Below, in pieces: positions 44,582 to 54,629 of a stretch of DNA of 64,000 bases. The position numbers and the translations under genes were made by a program. The notes beneath the pieces are model-generated. The model worked only from the letters and a program-made list of their open reading frames with translations. It was not told the origin of the DNA and made no database searches. How positions within the stretch are numbered: position 1 is the first letter of the stretch; each line of letters begins with the position of its first letter. Source of the DNA: MPNP01 sp965215545 (lineage in GTDB: Bacteria > Pseudomonadota > Alphaproteobacteria > Rhodobacterales > Rhodobacteraceae); assembly GCA_965215545.1 (NCBI GenBank), contig OZ244066.1, forward strand, positions 1,550,001-1,614,000. The letters run 5' to 3'.

Positions 44582-45835
44582 ATGACCATGACGACGCCGA
44601 CCCGGCAGGGCTTCAATCTGGGCATGCTGGTGTATGACACCCGCTACCGGGCCGCCACGATCCAGGTCGTTGTCATTGTTCTCTTGATGCTGTTCTTCAG
44701 CTGGCTGGTCAGCAACACCCTGCAGAATCTCGAGAGTCTCGGCAAGGGTGTCGGCTTCAAGTTCCTGACCGAGCCCTCGAATTACGATATCAACCAGACC
44801 CTGATCGAATACTCTTCCCGGTCCTCGAACCTGCGGGCTGCAGTTGTCGGTCTCCTCAATACCCTGCTGATCGCCTTCATGGGCTGTGTCCTGACGACGA
44901 TTCTCGGGGTGATCATCGGCATCCTGCGCCTCTCCAGAAACTGGTTGATCGCCAAGTTGATGGCCGTCTATGTCGAGGGATTCCGCAATGTCCCGCTGCT
45001 CGTGTGGATCGTCTTCATCATGGCCATCCTGATCGAGACACTGCCGCGGATTGATGAGTTCAGGGGCGACAATCCCACCGCCCAGCTGCTGCTGGGCGAT
45101 TCGGTCGCCATCACCAATCGTGGCGTCTACATCCCCGAACCCCTGTTCAGCCGCGGGCTTGGCGATATCCCCATCCTTGACTGGTTCGAGGTCAGTCTGG
45201 ATCTCATGGCCCTGCTGGCTGTCATTGCTGGCTGTTTTGTCATCTCGGGCTGGCTCAAGCGGCGCGCTGATCGAATCCAGGAGTCCTCGGGGATCCGTCC
45301 GCTTGTCTGGCCCTGGCGGGTTGCGGTCATCGTCCTGCCCCCCATCGTCCTGCTCTTTGCGCTGGGCTTCCATCTCGGTCATTTCGAACTGACACGGTTC
45401 AATTTCAGGGGCGGGATCCATTTGCGCAATTCGCTGCTGGCCCTCTGGCTGGCCCTGTCCCTGTATACGGCGGCATTTGTGGCCGAAATCGTGCGCAGCG
45501 GCATTCTGGCTGTCTCGAAGGGCCAGACTGAGGCCGCCTATTCGCTCGGGCTCAGACCGAGACTGACCATGTCCCTGGTGATCCTGCCCCAGGCCCTCAG
45601 AGTCATCATTCCACCGCTGATCTCCCAATATCTGAACCTGACCAAGAACTCGTCTCTGGCCATCGCCATCGGGTATCAGGACATCACTGCCACGCTTGGC
45701 GGCACCACGCTGAACCAGACCGGGCGTGAGATCGAATGCATCCTGCTGCTGATGCTGATCTATCTTGCCATCTCGCTGAGCATCTCATCGGGGATGAACT
45801 GGTACAACAGCAAGGTCAAACTGCAGGAGCGTTAG
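44582..45835 (+). CDS. aapQ: General L-amino-acid ABC transporter permease
   Basis: 417 residues, the long AapQ/BztB type, with about eight membrane segments. FEPSNYDINQTLIEYSSRSS-like text, SRNWLIAKLMAVYVEGFRNVPLLVWI, and the EAA loop in the C-terminal half (EAAYSLGLRPRLTMSLVILPQALRVIIPPLISQYLNLTKNSSLA) that docks on the ATPase. Ends one base before the next start. Confidence 0.94.
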   Translation: MTMTTPTRQGFNLGMLVYDTRYRAATIQVVVIVLLMLFFSWLVSNTLQNLESLGKGVGFKFLTEPSNYDINQTLIEYSSRSSNLRAAVVGLLNTLLIAFMGCVLTTILGVIIGILRLSRNWLIAKLMAVYVEGFRNVPLLVWIVFIMAILIETLPRIDEFRGDNPTAQLLLGDSVAITNRGVYIPEPLFSRGLGDIPILDWFEVSLDLMALLAVIAGCFVISGWLKRRADRIQESSGIRPLVWPWRVAVIVLPPIVLLFALGFHLGHFELTRFNFRGGIHLRNSLLALWLALSLYTAAFVAEIVRSGILAVSKGQTEAAYSLGLRPRLTMSLVILPQALRVIIPPLISQYLNLTKNSSLAIAIGYQDITATLGGTTLNQTGREIECILLLMLIYLAISLSISSGMNWYNSKVKLQER

Positions 45836-45836
45836 G

Positions 45837-47138
45837 ATGGCATACAGGGGATTCATCCGTCAGACCATGCTCGCCGAGGCCCCGCCACCGGTCTCTGAAC
45901 GGACGGTCATCGGCTGGATCCGCATCAATCTCCTCAATGGCTGGCTGAACGCCACACTGACGGTCCTGTCGGTGCTGGCCGTCGCCGTCATGCTCCACGA
46001 GTTCCTGCCGTGGGCGTTCCGGTCATCCTGGACCGCCAAGACGCTGCACGGGTGCCGCGAGGACATCCTGGCGGCCTACGGCGAGGGGGTTGCCGGGGCC
46101 TGCTGGGCCGTGATCCGGGATCGTTACCTGCAGCTGATCTATGGATTCTATCCCAACGAATCCTATTGGCGCCCCAATCTGACCTTCATCCTGATGCTCA
46201 CCGCGCTGGCTCCGGTGCTGTTTCCGAACCTGCCTCGCAAACTGCTGCTGCTGTCCCTGGCCTATCCCGCCCTCGCCTTTTGGCTCCTCTGGGGTGGCAG
46301 CATCTGGTCACCGGCTCTCGTCATGCTTGGCCTGGGCGTGGCCTTTGTCACCTTCGTGAAGGTCGCCGGGATGCAGAATGCCATTCTGGGGGGTGTTCTG
46401 GCCACTGCAATCCTGGGCATCTGGCTTGTCTTCATCCTGGACCCAGCTGCCGCCCTGATGGCGGCCCTCATTCCCATCGGTCTGGCTCCGGTGGAAAGCG
46501 AGCTCTTCGGCGGCTTCATGCTCTCGGTGATCATCGGTGTGACCGGCATCACCGCGTCATTGCCCCTTGGCATCCTCCTGGCGCTGGGCCGCAAGTCGGA
46601 CATGCCCTTCCTGAAGATGCTCTGTGTCGGCTTCATCGAGTTCATCCGGGGCGTGCCCCTGATCACGCTGCTGTTTGTGGCCTCGGTCCTCCTCAATCTC
46701 TTCCTGCCCCCCGGCACCTCGTTCGACATCATCCTGCGGGTCGTCGTGATGGTCACGCTGTTTGCCTCGGCCTATCTTGCCGAGGTTGTCCGCGGCGGTC
46801 TCGCCGGTCTGCCCAAGGGTCAGTATGAGGCGGCGAATGCCCTGGGGTTCGATTACTGGAAGTCCATGCGCCTCATCATCCTGCCCCAGGCCCTGAAGAT
46901 ATCGATCCCGGCGATTGTCTCGACCTTCATCGGCCTCTTCAAGGACACGACGCTCGTCTCGATCATCGGGCTCTTCGATCCCATCGGTCTGGCCAAGGCC
47001 ATCCGGGCCGACACCGACTGGAACGGGATCGTCTGGGAACTCTACATATTCATCGCCGCCATCTTCTTTGTCTTCTGTTACTCGATGTCCCGCTACTCGA
47101 TGTACCTGGAGCAGAAACTGGAAACGGAGCACAGATAG
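45837..47138 (+). CDS. aapM: General L-amino-acid ABC transporter permease
   Basis: 433 residues. Partner of the preceding permease, with a long periplasmic/membrane N-terminal region and the conserved C-terminal EAA loop (QYEAANALGFDYWKSMRLIILPQALKISIPAIVSTFIGLFKDTTLV). FIEFIRGVPLITLLF is the usual motif in the first helix of the transport domain. Adjacent to aapQ, so co-translated. Confidence 0.94.
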   Translation: MAYRGFIRQTMLAEAPPPVSERTVIGWIRINLLNGWLNATLTVLSVLAVAVMLHEFLPWAFRSSWTAKTLHGCREDILAAYGEGVAGACWAVIRDRYLQLIYGFYPNESYWRPNLTFILMLTALAPVLFPNLPRKLLLLSLAYPALAFWLLWGGSIWSPALVMLGLGVAFVTFVKVAGMQNAILGGVLATAILGIWLVFILDPAAALMAALIPIGLAPVESELFGGFMLSVIIGVTGITASLPLGILLALGRKSDMPFLKMLCVGFIEFIRGVPLITLLFVASVLLNLFLPPGTSFDIILRVVVMVTLFASAYLAEVVRGGLAGLPKGQYEAANALGFDYWKSMRLIILPQALKISIPAIVSTFIGLFKDTTLVSIIGLFDPIGLAKAIRADTDWNGIVWELYIFIAAIFFVFCYSMSRYSMYLEQKLETEHR

Positions 47139-47179
47139 CCATGGCTGCCCCCCACCGAGTCAACCCGGAGGATCAGACG

Positions 47180-47938
47180 ATGTCAGACTCGAATGCCCAA
47201 CAGCGACCTGCGGTTGAAATCTCCGGCATGAACAAATGGTTCGGGAATTTCCACGCCCTGCGCGACATCAATCTCACGGTGAACAATGGTGAACGGATTG
47301 TCATCTGCGGACCATCCGGGTCCGGCAAGTCGACGCTGATCCGCTGCATCAATCGCCTGGAAGAGCACCAGACCGGCACGATCATGGTCGAGGGGACCGA
47401 ACTGTCATCCGATCTCAAGAACATCGACCGCATCCGCTCCGAGGTCGGCATGTGCTTCCAGCATTTCAACCTCTTCCCGCATCTCACCGTGCTCGAAAAC
47501 TGCACCCTGGCACCCATCTGGGTCCGCAAGGTGCCGCGCCATGATGCCGAAAAGACAGCCATGCACTTCCTTGAAAAAGTCAGGATTCCCGAACAGGCGC
47601 TGAAATTCCCGGGCCAGCTTTCCGGCGGGCAGCAGCAGCGGGTGGCCATCGCCCGCTCCCTGTGCATGCGCCCGCGCATCATGCTCTTCGATGAACCCAC
47701 CTCTGCCCTTGATCCCGAGATGATCAAGGAGGTGCTCGACACCATGATCGAACTGGCCGAGGAGGGCATGACCATGCTCTGCGTCACGCACGAGATGGGC
47801 TTTGCCCGCCAGGTGGCGGATCGGGTCATCTTCATGGACGAGGGCCAGATCGTCGAGGAGAACGTTCCGGACGCGTTCTTCTCCAACCCCCAAAGCGACC
47901 GCACCAAACTGTTCCTCAGTCAGATCCTCGGCCATTGA
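47180..47938 (+). CDS. aapP: General L-amino-acid ABC transporter ATPase
   Basis: 252 residues from the ATG at 47180, behind GGAGGATCAGACG. Walker A GPSGSGKST, Q-loop MCFQHFNLFPHLTV, signature LSGGQQQRVAIARSL, Walker B IMLFDEPTSALDPEM and switch histidine VTHEMGFA are all intact. Completes the four-gene aapJQMP operon. Confidence 0.96.
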   Translation: MSDSNAQQRPAVEISGMNKWFGNFHALRDINLTVNNGERIVICGPSGSGKSTLIRCINRLEEHQTGTIMVEGTELSSDLKNIDRIRSEVGMCFQHFNLFPHLTVLENCTLAPIWVRKVPRHDAEKTAMHFLEKVRIPEQALKFPGQLSGGQQQRVAIARSLCMRPRIMLFDEPTSALDPEMIKEVLDTMIELAEEGMTMLCVTHEMGFARQVADRVIFMDEGQIVEENVPDAFFSNPQSDRTKLFLSQILGH

Positions 47939-48008
47939 AGGCCACCCGTCGCAATGGCAGGATACCTGGTCCCCCCAGGATCATCCAGACGTCAGATCGG
48001 CCCCGTCC

Positions 48009-48518
48009 TCAGCGTCGCCCCGCCATCAGATCCCGGGGGACGACAAAATCCACCACCGAGGCTGTTGCGGGGCGAATGTCCTGCCACCCCCTGACCGGAA
48101 AATCGCAGACCAGGGTCGCGGCTGTCGGATAGCGTCGGAAGCCCGGATGGGCTGGTGCATCCCGCACGCACAGGGCTGCCAGATCGCCGATACCCGGATT
48201 GTGACCAATCATGACCACGGGCGTGTCCCGTGCGGTTCTCAGCCGGTTGAACATCTCTGGCGCGCTGGCCCCATAGAGGTCCGGACACAGGTCGACACCA
48301 GCCACGGCAGGCAGGCAGGTGGCCATCCCCTCCCAGGTCAACCGTGTGCGCAGGGCTGTCGAACACAGGACCCTGCGGGGACAGTAGCCATGATTCCGCA
48401 GCCACTGGCCGATCGCCACGGTTGATCTCTGCCCACGCCGGGCCAGTGGTCGGCCATGATCCTCGAGCATGGGATGGTCCCAGCTCGACTTCGCATGGCG
48501 GATCAGAATCAGCCGCAT
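48009..48518 (-). CDS. sixA: SixA-type phosphohistidine phosphatase
   Basis: 169 residues from the ATG at 48518 (MRLILIRHAKSSWDHPM). Catalytic His8 in the RH(A/G) motif, Arg of GRPLARRGQR, and the second His in VVMIGHNPGIGDLA. Small histidine phosphatases of this type dephosphorylate HPt domains or phosphotransferase proteins; the target here is not known. Convergent with aapP. Confidence 0.88.
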   Translation of the reverse strand: MRLILIRHAKSSWDHPMLEDHGRPLARRGQRSTVAIGQWLRNHGYCPRRVLCSTALRTRLTWEGMATCLPAVAGVDLCPDLYGASAPEMFNRLRTARDTPVVMIGHNPGIGDLAALCVRDAPAHPGFRRYPTAATLVCDFPVRGWQDIRPATASVVDFVVPRDLMAGRR

Positions 48519-49250
48519 GCCCTTCTCCCATCGCCATCGTGCCTGCCCCATCCCACAAGTCAATATCGAGATGCAAGGTCCCATGCCACGGCCCGATTCC
48601 CTGCACGATGACTCCGCAGCCATTCTGTCCCCGCCCACACGCCAGCCTCATTCCGGTGTTGCACCCCTCGGGGCAGGACTCTCGATGAGTTATCATTTCA
48701 TGGACCCCGATCACCGGGCATCCCATGGGGTGGTGGGCATGCACGAGACCCCGATGGCAAAGAGACCGCTGCCGCATTCGCAGCACACCAGGACCCTGCC
48801 ACATGCGGTGCGCATCTCAAGCGCCCCGACGCCTTGATCCCGACCCTGCGGACATCGCCCTGTCCGGGATTGACGCGATGGGGCGACCTGTCGGTCGAAA
48901 ATAGCCCATGCAGTCCGGGGATGGAGGTCAATCCCTGTCCGGTCTCCACCTGCACGATGGTCGGCCCCCGGTCGTTGCGTCCAGGACCGGCAGTGGGGAC
49001 GGCAGGATCATGATCCGATCGCATCCCGCCAAATTCGCTCGCACGGCAGTCGCAGCACTGATTTTCCTGGACCTGCCCACACCCCAGCCCTTCGTCGGGA
49101 ATCCGTACAGAACTCTTGTGACATCCCTCTCGCCAGATGCCGCTGCGCTGTGATGTCCCCGGGATGTGGGCGGTCACGCCGGGTCTCCTGACTGGTCCTG
49201 GATCCCTGTCGCCCGGTGACTGCCGGGCCGGGAACCGACCGGGCGGGGTT
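48519..49250. other. Intergenic stretch between sixA and argB
   Basis: About 730 bp in which I see no credible gene on either strand. A fragment GATTGACGCGATGGGG near 48870 matches part of the repeat at 14643-14729, hinting at mobile-element debris. Confidence 0.45.
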
Positions 49251-50141
49251 TCAGGGTCCGGTGGCCCGGCGGGTCTCCTTGCGGCCCCGGGTGACCCGAT
49301 CGGAGATCAGGGTGCCGACCCCCTCATCGGTGAAGAGTTCAAGGAGGAGGGCATTGGGTGTCTTCCCATTGAGAATGACCGCGGCCCGCACGCCCTGATT
49401 GATGGCTTCGATCGCGGTTGTGGTCTTGGGGATCATGCCGTCCGAGATGAGACCGGATCGGACATGGTCGGCCACCTCCCCCGGGGTCAGATGGGGCAGG
49501 ATGGCGCCCGTGCTGTCAAGGACGCCGTCGACATCGGTCAACAGGAGCAGCCGGTCGGCCACCAGGGCGGAGGCGATGGCACCGGCCGCCATGTCGGCAT
49601 TGACATTGAGTGTCTTCCAGTCCCGCGAGATCCCGAGCGGCGCCATGACCGGAATCAGGTCATTGTCGAGAAGCGTCTGGAGGGGCTGGACATTCGTTGC
49701 AGCCGGTTTGCCGACCAGGCCCAGGGACTCGTCGGCATAATCGCAGATCAGGATGCTGGCATCCTTGCCCGAGATGCCAATGGCCCGGCCACCCTCACGG
49801 TTGATGGCTTGCACCAGCCCCTTGTTGATCGAGCCCGAGAGCACCATTTCAACGACATCAACGGTGGCGGCATCCGAGATCCGGTGACCGTCAATGAATG
49901 ACGACTCAACACCGAGCGATGTCAGCGTGTCATTGATCTTGGGCCCGCCACCATGGACGACCAGGCAATTGATGCCAACCTGCCGCATGAGCACGATGTC
50001 CCGGGCAAATCCCGCCACAATCCCGGGATTGTCCATGGCATGTCCACCGAACTTCACCACGATCACGGCCCCGTCATAGCGTTGGAGGTAGGGGAGGGCC
50101 TCTGACAGGGTCCGGGCCGTGTGGATGTGATGCTGCTTCAT
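49251..50141 (-). CDS. argB: Acetylglutamate kinase
   Basis: 296 residues from the ATG at 50141. AVIVVKFGGHAMDN is the nucleotide-binding lysine region, LVVHGGGPKINDTL binds acetylglutamate, followed by LNVNADMAAGAIASAL and TDVDGVLD. It phosphorylates N-acetylglutamate in arginine synthesis. Its place after engB is normal for alphaproteobacteria. Confidence 0.96.
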   Translation of the reverse strand: MKQHHIHTARTLSEALPYLQRYDGAVIVVKFGGHAMDNPGIVAGFARDIVLMRQVGINCLVVHGGGPKINDTLTSLGVESSFIDGHRISDAATVDVVEMVLSGSINKGLVQAINREGGRAIGISGKDASILICDYADESLGLVGKPAATNVQPLQTLLDNDLIPVMAPLGISRDWKTLNVNADMAAGAIASALVADRLLLLTDVDGVLDSTGAILPHLTPGEVADHVRSGLISDGMIPKTTTAIEAINQGVRAAVILNGKTPNALLLELFTDEGVGTLISDRVTRGRKETRRATGP

Positions 50142-50222
50142 GGGACGCCTGACATGCTGGGGCTCACAACCGGGTGGGTGGACCACGCATGATACAGCAT
50201 CGGGAGGTGAATGTGCAGTCGT

Positions 50223-50870
50223 TCAGGTGAGGATGGCGATCGAGGCCCGCAGGAGATCAAGGCCGACATGGCGTCGGGCACTGGTCTGGAGAATCCGTGG
50301 ATGGACGATGGGTGATGCCATCAGCGTGCTGGCCACCCTGTCGGTGACCTCGGCAAGGACCGGGGTCGGGACCTTGTCGATCTTGGTCAGGATTGCCTGG
50401 ACGGACACGCCATGGGAAGAGCACAGCTCCACCTGGGCAAGATCGGCGGGCTTGGCCCCATGGCGGGCATCGATCAGCAGGAACACGCGTTGCAGGGTGG
50501 TGCGGTGGCTGAGATAGTCCCGCGCCAGGGTGGTCATGTGGACGCTCTGCTGCCTGGAGACGCGCGCATATCCATAGCCGGGCAGATCAACGAGATGGCA
50601 TGCAGCACCGATTCGGTAGAAGTTGAGTTCGCGGGTGCGCCCTGGCGTGTTTGATGTGCGGGCGAGTTTCCGGCGCCGGGTCATGGCGTTGATCAGGGAT
50701 GACTTGCCGACATTGGAACGACCGGCAAAGCAGACCTCGGGCCGGTCGGCCGGCGGGAGATGATCCAGGGCCACGACGGATTGCAGAAAGTCGATGGGTT
50801 GACGGAACAGGCCCTGACCGGCCTGCATGGCCTCTGGCGGCAGGTCACTGGCGGTCAGGATGATGGACAT
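50223..50870 (-). CDS. engB: Ribosome-biogenesis GTPase EngB/YsxC
   Basis: 215 residues. G1 motif GRSNVGKSS, G2 region SNTPGRTRELNFY, G3 DLPGYGYA, G4 TKID and G5 TSAR are visible. It assists assembly of the large ribosomal subunit. Downstream of yidC on the same strand in the rpmH cluster. Confidence 0.96.
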   Translation of the reverse strand: MSIILTASDLPPEAMQAGQGLFRQPIDFLQSVVALDHLPPADRPEVCFAGRSNVGKSSLINAMTRRRKLARTSNTPGRTRELNFYRIGAACHLVDLPGYGYARVSRQQSVHMTTLARDYLSHRTTLQRVFLLIDARHGAKPADLAQVELCSSHGVSVQAILTKIDKVPTPVLAEVTDRVASTLMASPIVHPRILQTSARRHVGLDLLRASIAILT

Positions 50871-50921
50871 CGTGTGGTTGGGTGCCGGGCGCTCCGGGAG
50901 TCAGGTCATCCCGGGGCCGGT

Positions 50922-52844
50922 TCATCCGGAGTCCCCGGGATCAGAGTTGCCTTGCGATTTGCCACGATTTTTTCTCTTCCGACTGCCTGGGTCCTTGCCG
51001 GACGGGGCGGGTGGGGTCGATTTGGATGTCCTGGCGGGGCGGTCTTCCCTGGGCGTCTTGCGCTGGAACCCTGTGACGATGTTTCCCCAGATATCCGGCT
51101 TGACATTCTGGGTGCGCATGATGGCATATTGCTGGATGAAGGTGATCACATTGTTGGCGATCCAGTAGAGAATGAGGCCGCTGGCAAACTGACCCAGCAT
51201 GAACATGAACACCCAGGGCAGCCAGGCAAACACCATGGCCTGGGTCGGATCGGTCGGGGCCGGGTTCAGTTTCTGCTGCAGCCACATCGAGATGCCAAGC
51301 AGGATGGGCAGTACGCCCAGCGAGATGAGCGAGACCAGGCTGCCCGGGTCCGGCGTGCCCCAGGGCAGGGCTCCGAAGAGATTCAGGATCGAGGTCGGAT
51401 CCGGGGCCGAGAGGTCATGGATCCAGAAGATGAAAGGGGCATGCCGGAGCTCGATCGTGACAAAGATCACCTTGTAGAGCGAGAAGAAGATCGGAATCTG
51501 GGGCAGCAGTGGCAGGCAGCCGGCAGCCGGATTGATCTTCTTGTCCTTGTACATCGTCATCATTTCGGTCTGCATGCGCTTGCGATCGTCCCCGACCCGT
51601 TCACGGATCTTCTCCATTTCGGGCTGGAGATCCTTCATGCGGGCCATTGAAACATAGGACTTGTAGGCAAGTGGGAAGAGGAAGGCCTTGATGATCAGGG
51701 TCAGGCAGATGATCGACCAGCCCATGTTGCCGATGATGCTGTTGAGCCAGTGCAGGACGATGAAGATGGGCTTGGTCAGAAAGAAGAACCACCCCCAGTC
51801 AATGGAATCCACGAACCGTTCGATCCCGTATTGCTGCTCATAGGCCCGGATCCGGCTCCATTCCTTGGCACCGGCAAAGAGGCGGGACACGGTCGATGCC
51901 GTGGCCTGCGGGGGCACCTCGATGACCGGATAGCGCGTTTCGGTCTGATAGATATCCCGGTTTTCGGTGTACTTGGTCACCGCGGTGAAACGCTGACCGG
52001 GTTCGGGGATCAGCGTTGTCATCCAGTACTTGTCGGTAAAGCCGATCCAGCCCTGTTCCTGCACGTCAATCATCTGGAGATTGGCCTGTTCCCGGCTGTC
52101 GAAATCGAGTCTCGGGACCTTCGAATAGTCGGTCTCGTGCAGCTCGCCATCCTTCATGCCCACCACGCCCTCATGCAGGATGAAGAAGTTCTGCTGATCT
52201 GCCGGCTCGCCGTGACGGGCGATGATGCCATAGGGTGCCAGGCGAACCGTGCCATTGCTGCCATTCTGGACCGACTGGGTGACGGTGATCATGTAGGCGC
52301 TGTCAATCGAGAGCGTGCGTCGAAACGTCAGGCCGGAGGCATTGCGCCAGCGCAGGGTGACCGGGGTGCCCGGGGTCAGCCTGTCACCACTCTCGATCTC
52401 CCAGACCGTGCCGGAGCCGGGGACATCCGCAAAGTCCAGTGCGCCAGCCGGTGCCCAGCCATAGAGGGCATAATAGGCATGATCCTGGCCAGCGGGCGTC
52501 AGCAGATGCACGATGTCGGAGTCGTCAGCCAGGGTTTCGCGGTAACCGGTCAGGGAGAGATCATCGATCCGGCCGCCGAGCAGTGAGATCGATCCGGTCA
52601 GCTGGTCCGTTGCCACCGGGATCCGGGCAATGTCGGTGCCCTCGGATGGTGCCTCGGTCGGGTTGACCGGTGTTCCGGCGCTGTCCAGTGCGGCGGGTGG
52701 TGGCGTTGATGCCAGATCCGCCTGTTCCGGGGTCGCGACCCCGGGCGGGGGCGGGGTGGCTGGCGGGAACACCAGAAACCAGACCAGGACGACGAGAAAG
52801 CTCAGGGCCGTGGCCAGGATCAGGTTGCGATTCTGTTCATCCAT
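50922..52844 (-). CDS. yidC: Membrane protein insertase YidC
   Basis: 640 residues. N-terminal anchor (NLILATALSFLVVLVWFLVF), a periplasmic beta-supersandwich domain of about 300 residues, then the five-helix insertase core with WGWFFFLTKPIFIVLHWLNS, KAFLFPLAYKSYVSMARMKDLQPEM and GCLPLLPQIPIFFSLYKVI, and a Lys/Arg-rich C-terminal tail able to bind ribosomes. It inserts membrane proteins with or without SecYEG. Confidence 0.97.
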   Translation of the reverse strand: MDEQNRNLILATALSFLVVLVWFLVFPPATPPPPGVATPEQADLASTPPPAALDSAGTPVNPTEAPSEGTDIARIPVATDQLTGSISLLGGRIDDLSLTGYRETLADDSDIVHLLTPAGQDHAYYALYGWAPAGALDFADVPGSGTVWEIESGDRLTPGTPVTLRWRNASGLTFRRTLSIDSAYMITVTQSVQNGSNGTVRLAPYGIIARHGEPADQQNFFILHEGVVGMKDGELHETDYSKVPRLDFDSREQANLQMIDVQEQGWIGFTDKYWMTTLIPEPGQRFTAVTKYTENRDIYQTETRYPVIEVPPQATASTVSRLFAGAKEWSRIRAYEQQYGIERFVDSIDWGWFFFLTKPIFIVLHWLNSIIGNMGWSIICLTLIIKAFLFPLAYKSYVSMARMKDLQPEMEKIRERVGDDRKRMQTEMMTMYKDKKINPAAGCLPLLPQIPIFFSLYKVIFVTIELRHAPFIFWIHDLSAPDPTSILNLFGALPWGTPDPGSLVSLISLGVLPILLGISMWLQQKLNPAPTDPTQAMVFAWLPWVFMFMLGQFASGLILYWIANNVITFIQQYAIMRTQNVKPDIWGNIVTGFQRKTPREDRPARTSKSTPPAPSGKDPGSRKRKNRGKSQGNSDPGDSG

Positions 52845-52870
52845 GCCAACGAAGCCTTGGGCTGGGGCGT

Positions 52871-53128
52871 TCAGTCCGGGACATTGTCAATGCCATGGGT
52901 CCCGAAAGGGTGGCAACGGCTGAGACGGCGCAGGGTCAACCAGGATCCCTTGATGCCACCATGCCGTTCAAGGGCCTCCAGCGCATAGGCTGAGCATGTC
53001 GGCTGAAAACGGCAGTGACCGTGGAAAAAAGGCGTCGAGATCAGGCGGTAGAGCCAGACCGGGATCGACAGGAGAAACGCCAGAGGTGTCCGTCTCCGTC
53101 GGGATGGAGCGGTGACGGGATGGGTCAT
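52871..53128 (-). CDS. yidD: Membrane protein insertion efficiency factor YidD
   Basis: 85 residues from the ATG at 53128, overlapping the rnpA stop by four bases. Contains LYRLISTPFFHGHCRFQPTCSAYALEAL with the three-cysteine-type YidD signature (CRFxPTCSxYAxEA) and CHPFGTHGIDNVPD. An amphipathic N-terminal segment attaches it to the inner membrane beside YidC. Confidence 0.94.
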   Translation of the reverse strand: MTHPVTAPSRRRRTPLAFLLSIPVWLYRLISTPFFHGHCRFQPTCSAYALEALERHGGIKGSWLTLRRLSRCHPFGTHGIDNVPD

Positions 53129-53556
53129 TGGGCCTCCTTGCCGGCCAGGCGTCGGACAGCTGTTTCCAGATCCGCAGTCAGGAGGGCAAATGTCCTTGTG
53201 ACTGTCCGATTGCGTACGCCGATCATAACGTAATCCCAGCCGGGGGTTCCATGGCGCGGCAGGACGATCTGGGCGGCATGGACAAGACGCCGGCGGGCCC
53301 GGTTGCGCGCCACTGCATTGCCAATCTTGCGTGAGCATGTAAAGCCAATGCGTATCAATCCCTCGCTGTCATCCGGGCCACCACTGTCGTCCGTGTTGCG
53401 TTGGCGGCCCTGCAGGATGAACCCTGGCGCCCGCCACCTGTGGCCGGCGGCAACCCGCAGGAAATCATGGCGCTGCCGCAACCGCCCAAGCGGCCATCCA
53501 GCCGGACCGGATGGCCGTCTCTTGCTTGATGTCGTGGTATTTGCCGATGGTGCCAT
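53125..53556 (-). CDS. rnpA: Ribonuclease P protein component
   Basis: 143 residues if started at the ATG 22 nt after rpmH; the frame is open further upstream but overlaps rpmH. LRQRHDFLRVAAGHRW, IGFTCSRKIGNAVARNRARRRL (the RNR motif) and the C-terminal DYVMIGVRNRTV are diagnostic. It contains a short acidic insert (NTDDSGGPDDSEG). Partner of RNase P RNA in tRNA 5' maturation. Confidence 0.94.
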   Translation of the reverse strand: MAPSANTTTSSKRRPSGPAGWPLGRLRQRHDFLRVAAGHRWRAPGFILQGRQRNTDDSGGPDDSEGLIRIGFTCSRKIGNAVARNRARRRLVHAAQIVLPRHGTPGWDYVMIGVRNRTVTRTFALLTADLETAVRRLAGKEAQ

Positions 53557-53578
53557 TGGCGACAGGGTGGATGCAGAC

Positions 53579-53713
53579 TCAGGCGGAAATCTGCTTTCTT
53601 CCCTTGGCCCGGCGGCGGTTGAGGACCATGCGCCCTGACCGTGTGGCCATGCGTGCCCGGAAGCCGTGCCGCCGTTTGCGGACACGATTGCTTGGCTGGA
53701 ATGTACGCTTCAT
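53579..53713 (-). CDS. rpmH: 50S ribosomal protein L34
   Basis: 44 residues: MKRTFQPSNRVRKRRHGF, RARMATRSGRMVLNRRRAKG, RKQISA. This is the complete, highly conserved L34 sequence. It leads the rpmH-rnpA-yidD-yidC-engB-argB run; the promoter lies in the 180-bp gap shared with the divergent VTT-protein gene. Confidence 0.97.
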   Translation of the reverse strand: MKRTFQPSNRVRKRRHGFRARMATRSGRMVLNRRRAKGRKQISA

Positions 53714-53894
53714 CCCCTTGACCCGTCCTTGCCGTGAAAAACACCCTTCTTATCAGGTTCATCATCCAAGTCAATCCACGCAAGCGGACGAATGCGACGC
53801 CGGTGACCGATGATCAGGGATTGATGAATCTGGGAAGGATGGGATTGTCGGCATGAGATGTGTATAGTGGCATCGTTCGGCGAGGAGAGGACTC

Positions 53895-54629
53895 ATGGGG
53901 ACAGACGAGCCAGGGCGACCGACCGGTCTGAGTGTCAGGAAACTGCTGCCCATCCTGATCGTTGTCATTGTGGCGATCACCGGGTTCGTGCTGTTGCGTG
54001 ACTATCTCACCTTCGAGACCCTCAGCAACAACCGAATGGATCTTCTGGCCTACCGCGATGCCAATTATCTGCTGGCTTCACTGATCTTCATTGCAATCTA
54101 CGTCATCATCGTGACCTTTTCCCTTCCCGGCGCAGCGATTGCCTCCCTGACCGGAGGGTTTCTCTTTGGCCTGTTCCCCGGGACACTCTACAATGTCCTT
54201 GCGGCCACCATCGGTGCCACAGCGCTTTTTCTGGCAGCCCGCATGGGACTCGGCGATTTCCTGGCCGCCAAGATGGACCAGGGCAGCCCGGCGGTCAAGA
54301 AGCTTCGCAAGGGCCTGCAGGACAATGAGATCAGTGTCCTGTTCCTGCTCCGTCTCATCCCGGCTGTCCCGTTCTTTGTGGCCAATCTCCTGCCGGCGCT
54401 GGTGGGCGTCAGGTTCCGGAACTTTGTCCTGACAACCTTCTTTGGCATCATGCCCGGTGCGGCCGTCTACACCTGGGTCGGGGTCGGTCTCGGCGAGGTC
54501 TTCGAACGCGGCGAGACACCGAATCTGGGTATCATCTTCGAATGGCAGATCCTGGGACCCATCCTGGCCCTGGCCGCCCTGGCGGCCCTGCCCATGATCA
54601 TCAAGGCATTCAAGCGGGGGGAACCATGA
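53895..54629 (+). CDS. VTT-domain (TVP38/TMEM64 family) membrane protein
   Basis: 244 residues with about six membrane segments. The VTT domain is clear: FSLPGAAIASLTGGFLFGLFPGTLYNVLAATIGATALFLAARMGLG, and RLIPAVPFFVANLLPALVGVRFRNFVLTTFFGIMPGAAVYTWVG. Members of the superfamily scramble or transport lipids. Its stop overlaps the start of the following oxidoreductase gene, a common pairing. Confidence 0.92.
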   Translation: MGTDEPGRPTGLSVRKLLPILIVVIVAITGFVLLRDYLTFETLSNNRMDLLAYRDANYLLASLIFIAIYVIIVTFSLPGAAIASLTGGFLFGLFPGTLYNVLAATIGATALFLAARMGLGDFLAAKMDQGSPAVKKLRKGLQDNEISVLFLLRLIPAVPFFVANLLPALVGVRFRNFVLTTFFGIMPGAAVYTWVGVGLGEVFERGETPNLGIIFEWQILGPILALAALAALPMIIKAFKRGEP